A stretch of 64,000 bases of DNA from Micropruina glycogenica (lineage in GTDB: Bacteria; Actinomycetota; Actinomycetes; Propionibacteriales; Propionibacteriaceae). The stretch's first letter is position 1. Each line of letters starts with the position of its first letter. The translations under genes and the position numbers were made by a program. The notes beneath the pieces were generated by a model that saw only the letters and a list, made by a program, of their open reading frames with translations, did not search any database and was not told the DNA's origin. The stretch lies in assembly GCF_039524395.1 (NCBI RefSeq), contig NZ_BAAAGO010000044.1; one strand, 5' to 3'. This document shows positions 40,504 to 49,687 of the stretch, in pieces.

Positions 40504-42276
40504 ATGACCGACCCCATGAGCCTCACCTTTCTCGGCGGCGCCGGCACCGTGACCGGTTCGAAGCACCTGCTCACCATCGGCGCGCGCCGGGTGCTCGTCG
40601 ACGCCGGAATGTTTCAGGGCGAGAAGAAGTGGCGCGAACTGAACTGGGCCGAGTTTCCGGTGCCCGCGAGCAGCCTCGATGCGGTGGTGCTGACCCACGC
40701 CCACATGGACCACTGCGGGTACCTGCCCGCCCTGGTGGCGCAGGGCTTCGACGGGCCCGTGTGGTGCACCGCCGAGACCGTCCGACTGGCCGAGATCGTG
40801 CTCATGGACGCCGGTCATCTGCAAGAACGCGAGGCCGAGTACGCGGCCGAGGGCGGCTACTCCAAGCACAATCCGCCGCTGCCCCTGTACACCGTCGCCG
40901 ACGTCGAACGGACGCTGCCGCTGCTGCGGTCGGTGCCCTACGACACCGACCTCGATCTGGGCCAGGGCCTCACCCTTCGACTGACCCGGGCCGGGCACAT
41001 TCTCGGCTCGGCCAGCGTGACCCTGCGGCACGGCGACACCTCGGTGCTGGTGTCGGGCGACCTGGGCCGGCACGACCACCCGCTGCTCGAGTCGCGCGAC
41101 ACCCCGCCCGGCGCCGGCTATGTGCTGGTCGAGTCGACCTACGGCGACCGCGAGCACCCCGATGCCGAGGGGCATCCGCACGAGGTGATGGCGGACGTGA
41201 TTCGCCGCACGATCGCCCGCGGCGGCAGCGTGCTGGTGCCCGCGTTCGCCGTCGACCGCACGCCCGTGGTGCTCAAGGCACTGGCGCAGTTGCGCCGCGA
41301 GAACCGCATTCCCGACGTGCCGATCTTCGTCAACTCGCCCATGGCGGTCGCCGCCCTGGCCGTCTACCGCGAGGCCGCCCCGACCGGTGAACTGCGGCCC
41401 GACCTGCACCTCGACGAGTTCATCAACCTGCCCAACCTGCGCGAAGTCACCGACGCCGAGGAGTCCAAGCGGCTCAACCACCCAGACCGGCCCTGCATCA
41501 TCGTGTCGAGTTCGGGCATGGCCACCGGCGGACGGGTGCTGCACCACCTGGAGTACCTGCTGCCGAACCCGCGCAACTCGGTGATCTTCACCGGCTACCA
41601 GGGGGTGGGCACCCGGGGTCGGCAGTTGCTCGAAGGCGCCACCGAGATGAAGTTCCGTGGCCGCTTCGTGCCGGTCAAGGCCGAGATCGCGCAAGACGGC
41701 GAGTTCTCGGTGCACGCCGACGGCTCCGACCTGATCGACTGGCTGGCCGCCCTCGACCCCAAGCCGCACACGGTGTTCTGCGTGCACGGCGAACAGGACT
41801 CGGCCGACAACCTCGCCGCCCGCATTCGGCGCGAGCTGGGCCTGGTGGCCGTCGTGCCGCACTACCGCGAGGTGGTGGCGCTGCAGCCGGTGGACGGGCT
41901 GCCCGTCGTCCAACCCGTCGCGCCGGCCCAACCGGCGCCGCAACACGCCGCCGAACCCACGTCCACGCCCGAGCCGTCCGACGTCTCCCCCGGGGCTCGG
42001 CTCACGTTCGGCGGGGCGGGCACCCACACCGACGACAGGGCGCAGGTCGAGGTGATTCTGACCACCGCGCTGGGGCAGGTGCCGTTCGTGCCCGACGACA
42101 AGCGGGCCGGGGTCGAGGCCGCCCTGCAGGGTGCGATCGCACGCGTCGGGGGCGACCGCGCTGCCCTGCTCGACGCGGTCAACCAGGCGCTCTACGCCGC
42201 TGCATCAGCGGTCGAAACCCCGGGTGGGCAGTCGATCGTCGCCCTGCTGGCACACGTGCCCAAGGTGCTGCGATGA
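40504..42276 (+). CDS. MBL-fold beta-CASP ribonuclease-like protein
   Basis: 590 residues. The metallo-beta-lactamase motif HAHMDHCG binds zinc; SGDLGRHDHPLL and STYGDREHP are beta-CASP family blocks; IIVSSSGMATGGRVLHHLEYLLPNPRNSVIFTGYQ and SVHADGSDLIDWL (RMMBL) complete the RNA-processing type of the Ysh1/CPSF73-like COG1236 group. After about residue 465 there is an extra tail of about 125 residues rich in Pro and Ala that has no clear match. It probably cleaves RNA in the cytoplasm. ATG 40504 has AAGGGTG upstream. Confidence 0.9.
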   Translation: MTDPMSLTFLGGAGTVTGSKHLLTIGARRVLVDAGMFQGEKKWRELNWAEFPVPASSLDAVVLTHAHMDHCGYLPALVAQGFDGPVWCTAETVRLAEIVLMDAGHLQEREAEYAAEGGYSKHNPPLPLYTVADVERTLPLLRSVPYDTDLDLGQGLTLRLTRAGHILGSASVTLRHGDTSVLVSGDLGRHDHPLLESRDTPPGAGYVLVESTYGDREHPDAEGHPHEVMADVIRRTIARGGSVLVPAFAVDRTPVVLKALAQLRRENRIPDVPIFVNSPMAVAALAVYREAAPTGELRPDLHLDEFINLPNLREVTDAEESKRLNHPDRPCIIVSSSGMATGGRVLHHLEYLLPNPRNSVIFTGYQGVGTRGRQLLEGATEMKFRGRFVPVKAEIAQDGEFSVHADGSDLIDWLAALDPKPHTVFCVHGEQDSADNLAARIRRELGLVAVVPHYREVVALQPVDGLPVVQPVAPAQPAPQHAAEPTSTPEPSDVSPGARLTFGGAGTHTDDRAQVEVILTTALGQVPFVPDDKRAGVEAALQGAIARVGGDRAALLDAVNQALYAAASAVETPGGQSIVALLAHVPKVLR

Positions 42277-42306
42277 CACTGGGTTCGTAGTCGCGCGTCA
42301 CCGCCC

Positions 42307-42403
42307 GTTGGTCGAGCTTGTCGAGACCTCGTCCACACGGTCGTGGCCCGTCGGGGTTCGACACTTCAAGGCTGCGCAAGGGGTCTCGACAAGCTCGACC
42401 AAC
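42307..42403. repeat. GGTCGAGCTTGTCGAGACC repeats, perfect inverted pair
   Basis: A 22-bp copy at 42307-42328 and its exact inverted partner at 42382-42403 flank 53 bp. It sits between the convergent MBL and M1 peptidase genes and could act as a bidirectional terminator. Confidence 0.8.
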
Positions 42404-42416
42404 GAAATCAACCGTC

Positions 42417-43859
42417 TTACGCGACGCCGTTGTCTTTGGTCGCCTCTGGACGAGTGGTGCCGTCGAGCCAGGCGGTGAAGAAACCGGTCAGGTCTTCGGG
42501 GGTGGCGGCGTCGGCGTGCTGCCGGAACTGTTCGAGGCTGCGCGACCCAGATTGCTGCGCCCAGGCCTTCAACATCGAGAAGAACGCCTCATCGCCCATG
42601 CGCACACGCACCGCCTGCACGGCGGTGGGGCCACGGTCGTAGACCCGTTCGAACAGGTGGTCGGCCCCAGGGTTCGACAGCGAGGGAGCCCAGAACTCCT
42701 GCTGCTCGGCCATGCCGCGGTACACCACGCTGAAGTTGCGCGCCGGGTCGTCGGCGGTGAGCCAGGCGGCGTAGCTGGCCAGAGCCTCGTTGATGAAGAT
42801 GTCGTTCCACTCGGTCAGGGTGACGGTGTCACCCAGCCACATGTGGGCCAGTTCGTGAAACAGCAGGCTCTCGGAGCCGACCCCGCGCTTGTTGTACACC
42901 GGCCGCATCGCGACCTCCAACCCGCCCCAGTAGAAGCGCACGTCGGCCACGAGGCCGCCGATGCCGCTGAACGGGTACGGGCCCAGGTAGCGTTCGAGCT
43001 TCTCGACCGCTGCAGGCGTGCCGCGCAGCCACGCCAGGGCCGCGTTCTGATCGGCTTTCGGCAGCCGCTCGCTCACCGCGTACACGAACGGACGGCCCTT
43101 CGCCGTGCCCTGCTCGAGGCGGAACTGGCCGACACCCAGAAAGGTGGCGTAGGTGACGGTGGGGGCGTCCACCAGCCAGACCCAGCGAGTTCGGCCGGTT
43201 GCGACCGGGTCGGCGGTGTGACTGATCAGGCGTCCGGCGCAGATCGCCTCGACGTTCGTAGGCACGTTGACGCTGAACCGCATGGTGGCGGCGTCGCGCG
43301 GGTGATCGTTGGCCGGGTACCACAGCGTCGCAGAGGTCGGTTCACCGGCGATCACCAACTCGTCACCCGATGAGTAGGCCGAAGGCGGTCGAATCGCGAG
43401 GTCGAGGGGTGACCCGGCGTAGTCGACCGTCGCGGTGAACGTGGCGCCGGCCATGATCGCAGGCGTTGCCGGGTCGGTGCGGACCACCGACACGCCGAGG
43501 TCGTCGCCGGTCTGCTGAAGCGTCGCCGAAGCCCCGTTGACGCTCACCGCCGACGCGCCCAGGGCGAGGTCGAGGTGAAACCGGTCGAGGTTCTGGGTGG
43601 CGATCGCCGTGATCGTGGTGCGGCCGGTGAGCCGGGTGCCGTCCACCCGCACCGAAACGTCGTAGTTCTGAACGTCGTAGCCGCCGCCACCGGCGTCGGG
43701 AAAGTCGGGGTCACCGATGCCGGCGGTACCCCAGGTCTGCTCGGCAGGCGGCACGGGCGTGACACTTTCTGCCGGCCGGCTCGCCAGCAATGCCAGCACC
43801 AACGCCAGCACGACGGCCACCGCACTCAGGGTGAGCCAGAAACGGACTGCTCGTGACAC
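42417..43859 (-). CDS. M1-family metallopeptidase, secreted or membrane-anchored
   Basis: 480 residues from GTG 43859. The first 30 residues form a signal anchor (RFWLTLSAVAVVLALVLALLA). The M1 N-terminal beta domain follows (YDVQNYDVSVRVDGTRLTGRTTITA...FHLDLAL), then the catalytic domain with HELAHMW and a downstream Glu in FINEALASYAAW, giving the zinc site HExxH-x18-E. The exopeptidase GAMEN motif is replaced by GGLEVAMRP, as in an actinobacterial subgroup. It is a probable extracellular aminopeptidase. Residues before 43859 derive from a repeat and are excluded. Confidence 0.88.
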   Translation of the reverse strand: MSRAVRFWLTLSAVAVVLALVLALLASRPAESVTPVPPAEQTWGTAGIGDPDFPDAGGGGYDVQNYDVSVRVDGTRLTGRTTITAIATQNLDRFHLDLALGASAVSVNGASATLQQTGDDLGVSVVRTDPATPAIMAGATFTATVDYAGSPLDLAIRPPSAYSSGDELVIAGEPTSATLWYPANDHPRDAATMRFSVNVPTNVEAICAGRLISHTADPVATGRTRWVWLVDAPTVTYATFLGVGQFRLEQGTAKGRPFVYAVSERLPKADQNAALAWLRGTPAAVEKLERYLGPYPFSGIGGLVADVRFYWGGLEVAMRPVYNKRGVGSESLLFHELAHMWLGDTVTLTEWNDIFINEALASYAAWLTADDPARNFSVVYRGMAEQQEFWAPSLSNPGADHLFERVYDRGPTAVQAVRVRMGDEAFFSMLKAWAQQSGSRSLEQFRQHADAATPEDLTGFFTAWLDGTTRPEATKDNGVA

Positions 43860-43929
43860 GCAGCCAGCGTGCCAGACGATCGGGTGAGCCAGATCAGCCC
43901 ACGGGCCGAATCCCACTCGTAGCCGCCGC

Positions 43930-43964
43930 TGGCGCGAGTTGGGGACGGTTCCCAACTCGCGCCA
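43930..43964. repeat. 35-bp palindromic repeat, canonical copy
   Basis: The arms TGGCGCGAGTTGGG and CCCAACTCGCGCCA are perfect inverted repeats around GACGGTT. It is the most symmetric copy in the window and lies 7 bp from the FMN reductase stop. Confidence 0.9.
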
Positions 43965-43971
43965 GGCGATC

Positions 43972-44574
43972 TCAGGCGCCGCGCAGCAGGTCGGCGAAGT
44001 CGATGTCGCCGCCGAACTCGTCGTGCGCCGGCGCCCCTGGGTGTTCGGCCACCAGTTGCGCGAACTCGCGGCCCGCCGACTCGATGCGGGAGCGCAGCTG
44101 GCCGGCCGAGTCGCCCCAGTCTGCGGTGGCCGCGAACACCCCGGTCGGGGTCACGGCGGCCTTCAGGTAGTGGAACAGCGGCAGCATCGCGGTGGCGATC
44201 ACCAGCGAGTGCCGCGCCGACCCGCCGGTGGCCGCGAGCAGCACCGGGCGGCCCGCCATGACGCCCTCGTCCATCAGGTCGAAGAACATCTTGAACAGAC
44301 CCGAGTACGAGGCGTTGAACACGGGGCTCACCACGATCACGCCGACCGCCCGGCCCACCGTGCCGTACGCCTCGGTGAGCGCGGCGGACGGCACGTGCGT
44401 GGTGAGCTGGTGCGCCAGGTCGGTGGCGAGCGTGCGCAGCTCGATGCTGACCACCTCGACCGGCTTGCAAGCGGCCAGCACCCGCTGGGTCGCCTTGCCC
44501 AACTGCTCACCGAGCAGCAGGCTCGACGACGGGGTGCCGACCCCGGCCGAGATCACCACGATCGTGTCGGTCAT
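43972..44574 (-). CDS. FMN reductase, CE1759 type
   Basis: 200 residues with a flavodoxin-like fold: IVVISAGVGTPSSSLLLGEQL (phosphate loop), VIVVSPVFNASYSGLFKMFFDLM and RPVLLAATGGSARHSLVIATAMLPLFHYLKA are typical NADPH-dependent FMN reductase blocks. It supplies reduced FMN to the luciferase-like monooxygenase encoded just upstream; the ATG overlaps that stop codon (44571-44574). This pair corresponds to the CE1758/CE1759 families first named in corynebacteria. Confidence 0.9.
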   Translation of the reverse strand: MTDTIVVISAGVGTPSSSLLLGEQLGKATQRVLAACKPVEVVSIELRTLATDLAHQLTTHVPSAALTEAYGTVGRAVGVIVVSPVFNASYSGLFKMFFDLMDEGVMAGRPVLLAATGGSARHSLVIATAMLPLFHYLKAAVTPTGVFAATADWGDSAGQLRSRIESAGREFAQLVAEHPGAPAHDEFGGDIDFADLLRGA

Positions 44575-45734
44575 GCCGTCTCGCCCGCCTCGACGCTCGC
44601 GTAGGGGCTGCGTCCGGTGACGTCGTCGACGGCGACAGGACGCGACTCGGCCAGCGCCTGCTCGGCCTGCGCCACGGCCACCAGCGACTCGTGCGTGGGC
44701 GCCTCGGGCACCTGTGCCGGCCGGCCCTCGGCGAACCCCTTGCGCAACTCGGGCAGAATCTCGCCAAGCAGGTCGAGCTGTTCGAGCACCGTCTTCAGCG
44801 GCAGCCCGGCGTGGTCGATCAGAAACAGCTGGCGCTGGTAGTCGCCCACCACGTTGCGGAAGCCCAGCGTGCGCTCGATCACCTGCTGCGGCGAGCCGAC
44901 GGTGAGCGGGGTCTGCGCCATGAACTCCTCCAGACTAGGCCCGTGCCCGTAGACGGGCGCCACGTCGAAGTATGGCCTGAACTCGTTGACCGCGTCCTGG
45001 CTGTTGCGGCGCATGAAGAACTGCCCGCCCAGGCCGACGATGGCTGTGTCGGCCGGCCCGTGGCCGTAGTGCTCCCAGCGCCGGCGGTACAGGTTCACCA
45101 TCTGCCGGGTGTGGGTTTGCGGCCAGAAGATGTTGTTGTGAAAGAACCCGTCGCCGTAGAAGGCGGCCTGTTCGGCGATCTCGGGGCTGCGAATCGAGCC
45201 GTGCCAGACGAACGGGGGCACGCCGTCCAAGGGTTGCGGGGCCAGCGTGAAGCCCTGCAGCGGGGTGCGGAACCTGCCCTCCCAATCGACCACCGGCTCG
45301 CGCCACAGCCGACGCAGCAGCGCGTAGTTCTCGACGGCGAGGCTGATGCCGTCGCGAATGTCCTTGCCGAACCAGGGGTAGACGGGGCCGGTGTTACCCC
45401 GACCGAGCATCAGGTCGACCCGGCCGTCGGCCAGATGCTGCAGCACCGAGTAGTCCTCGGCGATCTTCACCGGGTCGTTGGTGGTGATCAGCGTGGTCGC
45501 CGTCGACAGCATGATGCGCTCGGTCTTGGCCGCGATGTAGCCCAGCAGCGTGGTGGGGCTGGACGGATGGAACGGCGGGTTGTGGTGCTCGCCGTGCGCG
45601 AACACGTCGAGACCGACCTCTTCAGCCTTGGTGGCGATGGCGACGGCCGCCTTGATCCGCTCGTGCTCGGTGGGGGTGACACCGGTGATCGGGTCGGGGG
45701 TGATGTCGCCGACGGTGAAGATGCCGAACTGCAT
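44571..45734 (-). CDS. Luciferase-like FMN-dependent monooxygenase, CE1758 type
   Basis: 387 residues, a bacterial-luciferase-like TIM barrel (MQFGIFTVGDITPDP..., DVFAHGEHHNPPF, ERIMLSTATTLITTNDPVKIAEDYSVLQHLADGRVDLMLGRGN, GDGFFHNNIFW). It uses FMNH2 from the coupled reductase; the substrate is unknown. GGGAGC precedes ATG 45734. A perfect ATAGTTG-N6-CAACTAT palindrome is 12 bp upstream of the start, indicating a MarR-like repressor elsewhere in the genome. Confidence 0.9.
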   Translation of the reverse strand: MQFGIFTVGDITPDPITGVTPTEHERIKAAVAIATKAEEVGLDVFAHGEHHNPPFHPSSPTTLLGYIAAKTERIMLSTATTLITTNDPVKIAEDYSVLQHLADGRVDLMLGRGNTGPVYPWFGKDIRDGISLAVENYALLRRLWREPVVDWEGRFRTPLQGFTLAPQPLDGVPPFVWHGSIRSPEIAEQAAFYGDGFFHNNIFWPQTHTRQMVNLYRRRWEHYGHGPADTAIVGLGGQFFMRRNSQDAVNEFRPYFDVAPVYGHGPSLEEFMAQTPLTVGSPQQVIERTLGFRNVVGDYQRQLFLIDHAGLPLKTVLEQLDLLGEILPELRKGFAEGRPAQVPEAPTHESLVAVAQAEQALAESRPVAVDDVTGRSPYASVEAGETA

Positions 45735-45746
45735 GACTGCTCCCAA

Positions 45747-45766
45747 ATAGTTGTCGTTTCAACTAT
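45747..45766. promoter_or_regulatory. MarR-like operator
   Basis: ATAGTTG (45747-45753) and CAACTAT (45760-45766) are perfect 7-bp arms with a 6-nt spacer, just upstream of the monooxygenase/reductase operon. Confidence 0.7.
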
Positions 45767-45838
45767 CTCACACAACGACGATACCAGCGACGGTATTCCC
45801 GCCCCGATTGTGTGCCCCACGCCGGGCTGATCCACAAG

Positions 45839-45880
45839 CGGGGACGGTTACTTGGATCCTCATCAGAGAACCGTCCCCGA
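45839..45880. repeat. Half-related palindrome GGGGACGGTT...AACCGTCCCC
   Basis: GGGGACGGTT and AACCGTCCCC are perfect 10-bp arms enclosing about 22 bp. They share the central motif of the 35-bp repeat family but lack its TGGCGCGAG ends. Confidence 0.55.
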
Positions 45881-45922
45881 TAGTGCTCACACCCGCCGAG
45901 TCGCCTTTGCCATCATCGACGC

Positions 45923-46213
45923 ATGCAGCCAACAGCACCAGAGGTGACCGCGCTGGCGATCAACGTGGCCGTGCCCGCCGACCTTCAGTGGACGGACGTC
46001 CGCCGCGACGAGGAGTTTCTGCTCACCACCCTGAACGTACGGCTGCTTCCCGACGGCAGCCTGGCGGCCAAGGCGTATGGACGGCCGACCGCCGGCGGCA
46101 GGGGCGCCTACACGTCGTTCCGGGTGCCCGATCGCGCGGAGTTGCGCGAGCTGATCGCCCAGGCAGCCGATCGGGCCGCCGAACTTTGGGCCGCCAACAC
46201 CGGCATGGGCTGA
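45923..46213 (+). CDS. Small hypothetical protein
   Basis: 96 residues from ATG 45923 (MQPTAPEVTALAINVAVPAD...). It appears to be a single alpha/beta domain with no signal peptide, helix-turn-helix or metal motif; the final third is helical (ELRELIAQAADRAAELWAANTG). No family is recognised. No strong Shine-Dalgarno sequence is seen. Coding is supported by strong GC3 and an uninterrupted frame. Confidence 0.55.
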   Translation: MQPTAPEVTALAINVAVPADLQWTDVRRDEEFLLTTLNVRLLPDGSLAAKAYGRPTAGGRGAYTSFRVPDRAELRELIAQAADRAAELWAANTGMG

Positions 46214-46347
46214 ACTCGGGCCAGCAAGGGCGCCTCATCGAAACGCCGCGCAAGAGGGTGTTGATCCGACCCCCGTCTGGGGTGGTCAGATCAGCCGTCT
46301 TTTGCCGGCCACGCCCTCACAGCGGCGCACGCCGGGGATTCCCCGGC

Positions 46348-46410
46348 AGAGATCCCGGGTCAAGCCCGGAATGACCGGAGCCGTCATCCCGGCGCACGCC
46401 GGGATCTCTG
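46348..46410. repeat. GTCATCCCGGCG-type repeats, inverted pair
   Basis: GAGATCCCGGGTCAAGCCCG...ATGAC (46348-46375) and GTCATCCCGGCGCACGCCGG...ATCTCT (46383-46410) face each other 7 bp apart, upstream of the sirtuin gene. The remainder of 46214-46462 holds no gene. Confidence 0.7.
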
Positions 46411-46462
46411 CAGACGCGCACCCGCTCTCGACGCACAACCGTCCACGCGTCACACTCGACTG

Positions 46463-47242
46463 ATGGACGACCTCGCCCACGCCCGCGCTCTGCTCGCCGA
46501 CGCGGCCCGGGTGGCCGTGCTCACCGGCGCGGGCATCTCGACGGCCTCAGGCATCGGCGACTTTCGCGGCCCGCAGGGCCGCTGGACCCTCGACCCCGAC
46601 GCCGAGCGGGTGTCGACCCTGTCGTGGTACCTCTCCGACCCCGACGTGCGCGCCAAGGCGTGGGCGTTTCGCGCCGAGTCCCCGGTGTACGACGCACAAC
46701 CCAACCCCGCCCACACCGCCCTGGTCGCCCTCGAGAACGGCGCCCGGCTCACCGGGCTGATCACCCAGAACACCGACGGCCTGCACCAGCTGGCCGGCTC
46801 GAACCCCGAACTGGTCATCGAGCTGCACGGCAACTCGCGCACCTGGCGCTGCGAGACCTGCCGCGCCACCGGGCCGATGATCGAGATGGTGCGCCGGGTG
46901 CGCGCCGGTGAGATCGACCCCCGCTGCCCCTTCGACAGCGGCATCGTGCGAGCCACCACGATTCTGTTCGAAGAGGGCCTCGACCCGGCCACCATCGACG
47001 CCTCGGTGGCCGCCGTCGACGAGGCGGACGCGCTGCTGGTGATCGGCACCTCGCTGACCGTGCACCCCGCGGCCGGACTGGTGCCCTACGCGAAGCGGCG
47101 CGGCACGAGCGTGGTCATCGTGAACGCCGAGCCCACCGACTACGACCACCTGGCCCAGGTGCTGTTGCGCGGCCCCATCGCCGAGGTCGTGCCGTCCATA
47201 CTGCGCGCAGATGACGAACAGATCTCAACGATCGCTGAATGA
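46463..47242 (+). CDS. cobB: Sirtuin (NAD-dependent protein deacylase) with altered zinc site
   Basis: 259 residues. The Rossmann core is clear: VLTGAGISTASGIGDFRGP, LITQNTDGLHQLAG, catalytic H122 in ELHGN, IGTSLTVHPAAGLV and VIVNAEPT. The zinc module has C130-x-x-C133 and C155, but the fourth position is D158 (CPFD) instead of Cys, and the usual FGE is FEE. It removes acyl groups from lysine using NAD+ if the fold is stable. A three-Cys plus Asp zinc site is possible. No Shine-Dalgarno sequence is evident before the ATG. Confidence 0.88.
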   Translation: MDDLAHARALLADAARVAVLTGAGISTASGIGDFRGPQGRWTLDPDAERVSTLSWYLSDPDVRAKAWAFRAESPVYDAQPNPAHTALVALENGARLTGLITQNTDGLHQLAGSNPELVIELHGNSRTWRCETCRATGPMIEMVRRVRAGEIDPRCPFDSGIVRATTILFEEGLDPATIDASVAAVDEADALLVIGTSLTVHPAAGLVPYAKRRGTSVVIVNAEPTDYDHLAQVLLRGPIAEVVPSILRADDEQISTIAE

Positions 47243-47443
47243 AACTACAGCGCAGAGGCTGGCGCAACGGGCCGACAACCGATTAGATGCAGCACACGGG
47301 AGCTCGGGGGCTTTCCGGGTACGCAACATTGCAGCATGGTCACAATCAGGTCAACGATCGACCTTCTGCTTCGTTTGCCCGACCCGGCCAGCAATAGTTC
47401 TCCCATCATCGCGGCGGCGGGTCGCGAGCGACAAGGAGGAAAT

Positions 47444-48664
47444 GTGCGTAACAAGAAGCTGCTCGGGGGCGCGGTAGCCCTGTTGAGCGCGTCCATGCTC
47501 TTCGCCGGTTGCGGCAGCCGCAGCGAGCCGGCCGCCAGCGGGTCTGCCGGCGGCGCCGCCACCAAGGTGGCCAAGATTGGCGTCATCGCCCCCCTCACCG
47601 GCGACCTGTCAGTGATGGGCCTGGGCATCAAGAACTCGGTCGACCTGGCCATCAGGCAGGCCAACGAAAGCAATGCGATTCCCGGCTGGAAGCTTGAGTT
47701 GGCCGCCGAAGACGACACCGCCACCCCCGACGTGGGCGCCAACGCGGCCACGAAGCTGGCCGCCGACAAAGACGTGGTCGGCGTGGTCGGCACCCTCAAC
47801 TCGGGCGTCGCCCAGTCGGTGCAGCCGATTCTGAACAGCGCGAACATCGTCATGGTGTCGCCGGCCAACACCAGCCCCAACCTCACCCAGGGCGCCGATC
47901 TGGCCAACCCCAAGCGCACCTACCCGAACTACTTCCGGGTGTGCACCACCGACTCGATCCAAGGCCCGTTCGCGGCCCAGTACCTGTTCGAGTCGGGGGT
48001 CAAGAAGCTCGCCGTGGTCAACGACAAGAAGCCGTACGGCCAGGGCCTCGCCGAGGCGGTCGCCACCAAGTTCAAGGAACTCGGCGGTGAGGTCGTCTCG
48101 AACCAGACGGTGAACAAGGACGACGACGACTTCTCGACCGTCATCGACCTGATGAAGGCGAAGAACCCCGAGGTCGTCTACTTCGGCACCGAGTTCCAGC
48201 TGGCCGGCCCGATGAGCAAGCAGATGAAAGACAAGGGTCTCGCCGTTCCGCTGATGGGTGGCGACGGCATCTTCGACCAGAAGTTCGTCGATCTGGCCGG
48301 CGCGAAGTCGAACGGTGACCTGGCCACGTCGGTGGGTGCCCCGATCGAGTCGCTGGCCTCGGGCAAGAGCTTCGTCGAGGCCTACAAGGCGGCCGGCTTC
48401 TCCGACGGCTTCTCGGCCTACGGTGCCTACGCCTACGACGCGGCCAACGCGATCATCGCCTCGCTGAAGAAGTCGCTGCCCAGCGCTTCGGACGCCTCGT
48501 CGGCTCGCCAAGCCACCATCGACGGCATGGCTGCGGTCAGCTTCGACGGCGCCACCGGCAAGGTCGGCTTCGACGAGTTCGGCGACGCGATCACCAAGAC
48601 GCTGACCGTCTACGAGGTGCAAGAACTCAAGTGGGTCGCCAAGAAGACCGGCGAGCTGAAGTAG
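47444..48664 (+). CDS. livJ: Branched-chain amino-acid ABC transporter, substrate-binding lipoprotein
   Basis: 406 residues from GTG 47444, with AAGGAGG upstream. The lipobox LFAGC anchors the mature protein. The LIVBP fold is shown by KIGVIAPLTGDLSVMGLGIKNSVDLAIRQANES, GVVGTLNSGVAQSVQPILNSANIVMVSPANTSP, FRVCTTDSIQGPFAAQYLFE and VYFGTEFQLAGPMSKQMKDKGL. It delivers leucine/isoleucine/valine or a related amide to the permease. A perfect 10-bp hairpin between this gene and livH probably keeps it more abundant than the membrane parts. Confidence 0.93.
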   Translation: MRNKKLLGGAVALLSASMLFAGCGSRSEPAASGSAGGAATKVAKIGVIAPLTGDLSVMGLGIKNSVDLAIRQANESNAIPGWKLELAAEDDTATPDVGANAATKLAADKDVVGVVGTLNSGVAQSVQPILNSANIVMVSPANTSPNLTQGADLANPKRTYPNYFRVCTTDSIQGPFAAQYLFESGVKKLAVVNDKKPYGQGLAEAVATKFKELGGEVVSNQTVNKDDDDFSTVIDLMKAKNPEVVYFGTEFQLAGPMSKQMKDKGLAVPLMGGDGIFDQKFVDLAGAKSNGDLATSVGAPIESLASGKSFVEAYKAAGFSDGFSAYGAYAYDAANAIIASLKKSLPSASDASSARQATIDGMAAVSFDGATGKVGFDEFGDAITKTLTVYEVQELKWVAKKTGELK

Positions 48665-48680
48665 TCATCGTCCAATGATG

Positions 48681-48713
48681 CTGTGGGGAGTCGCTGTCGG
48701 CGGCTCCCCACAG
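48681..48713 (+). terminator. Intra-operon hairpin (attenuator or mRNA stabiliser)
   Basis: CTGTGGGGAG (48681-48690) and CTCCCCACAG (48704-48713) are perfect arms with a 13-nt loop, 17 bp after the binding-protein stop. No T-tract follows, so partial termination or 3'-end protection is expected. Confidence 0.65.
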
Positions 48714-48736
48714 TTCGATGAAGGAAGGAGAAGGCG

Positions 48737-49683
<947 letters not shown>

Positions 49684-49687
<4 letters not shown>

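Noticed and set aside
42277..42416. CRISPR-like array from the paired 22-bp repeats
   Set aside because: There are only two copies, in opposite orientation, with no further spacers and no cas genes in the window.
43860..43955. Longer start for the M1 peptidase at 43955
   Set aside because: The added residues are encoded by the 35-bp repeat and precede a normal signal anchor.
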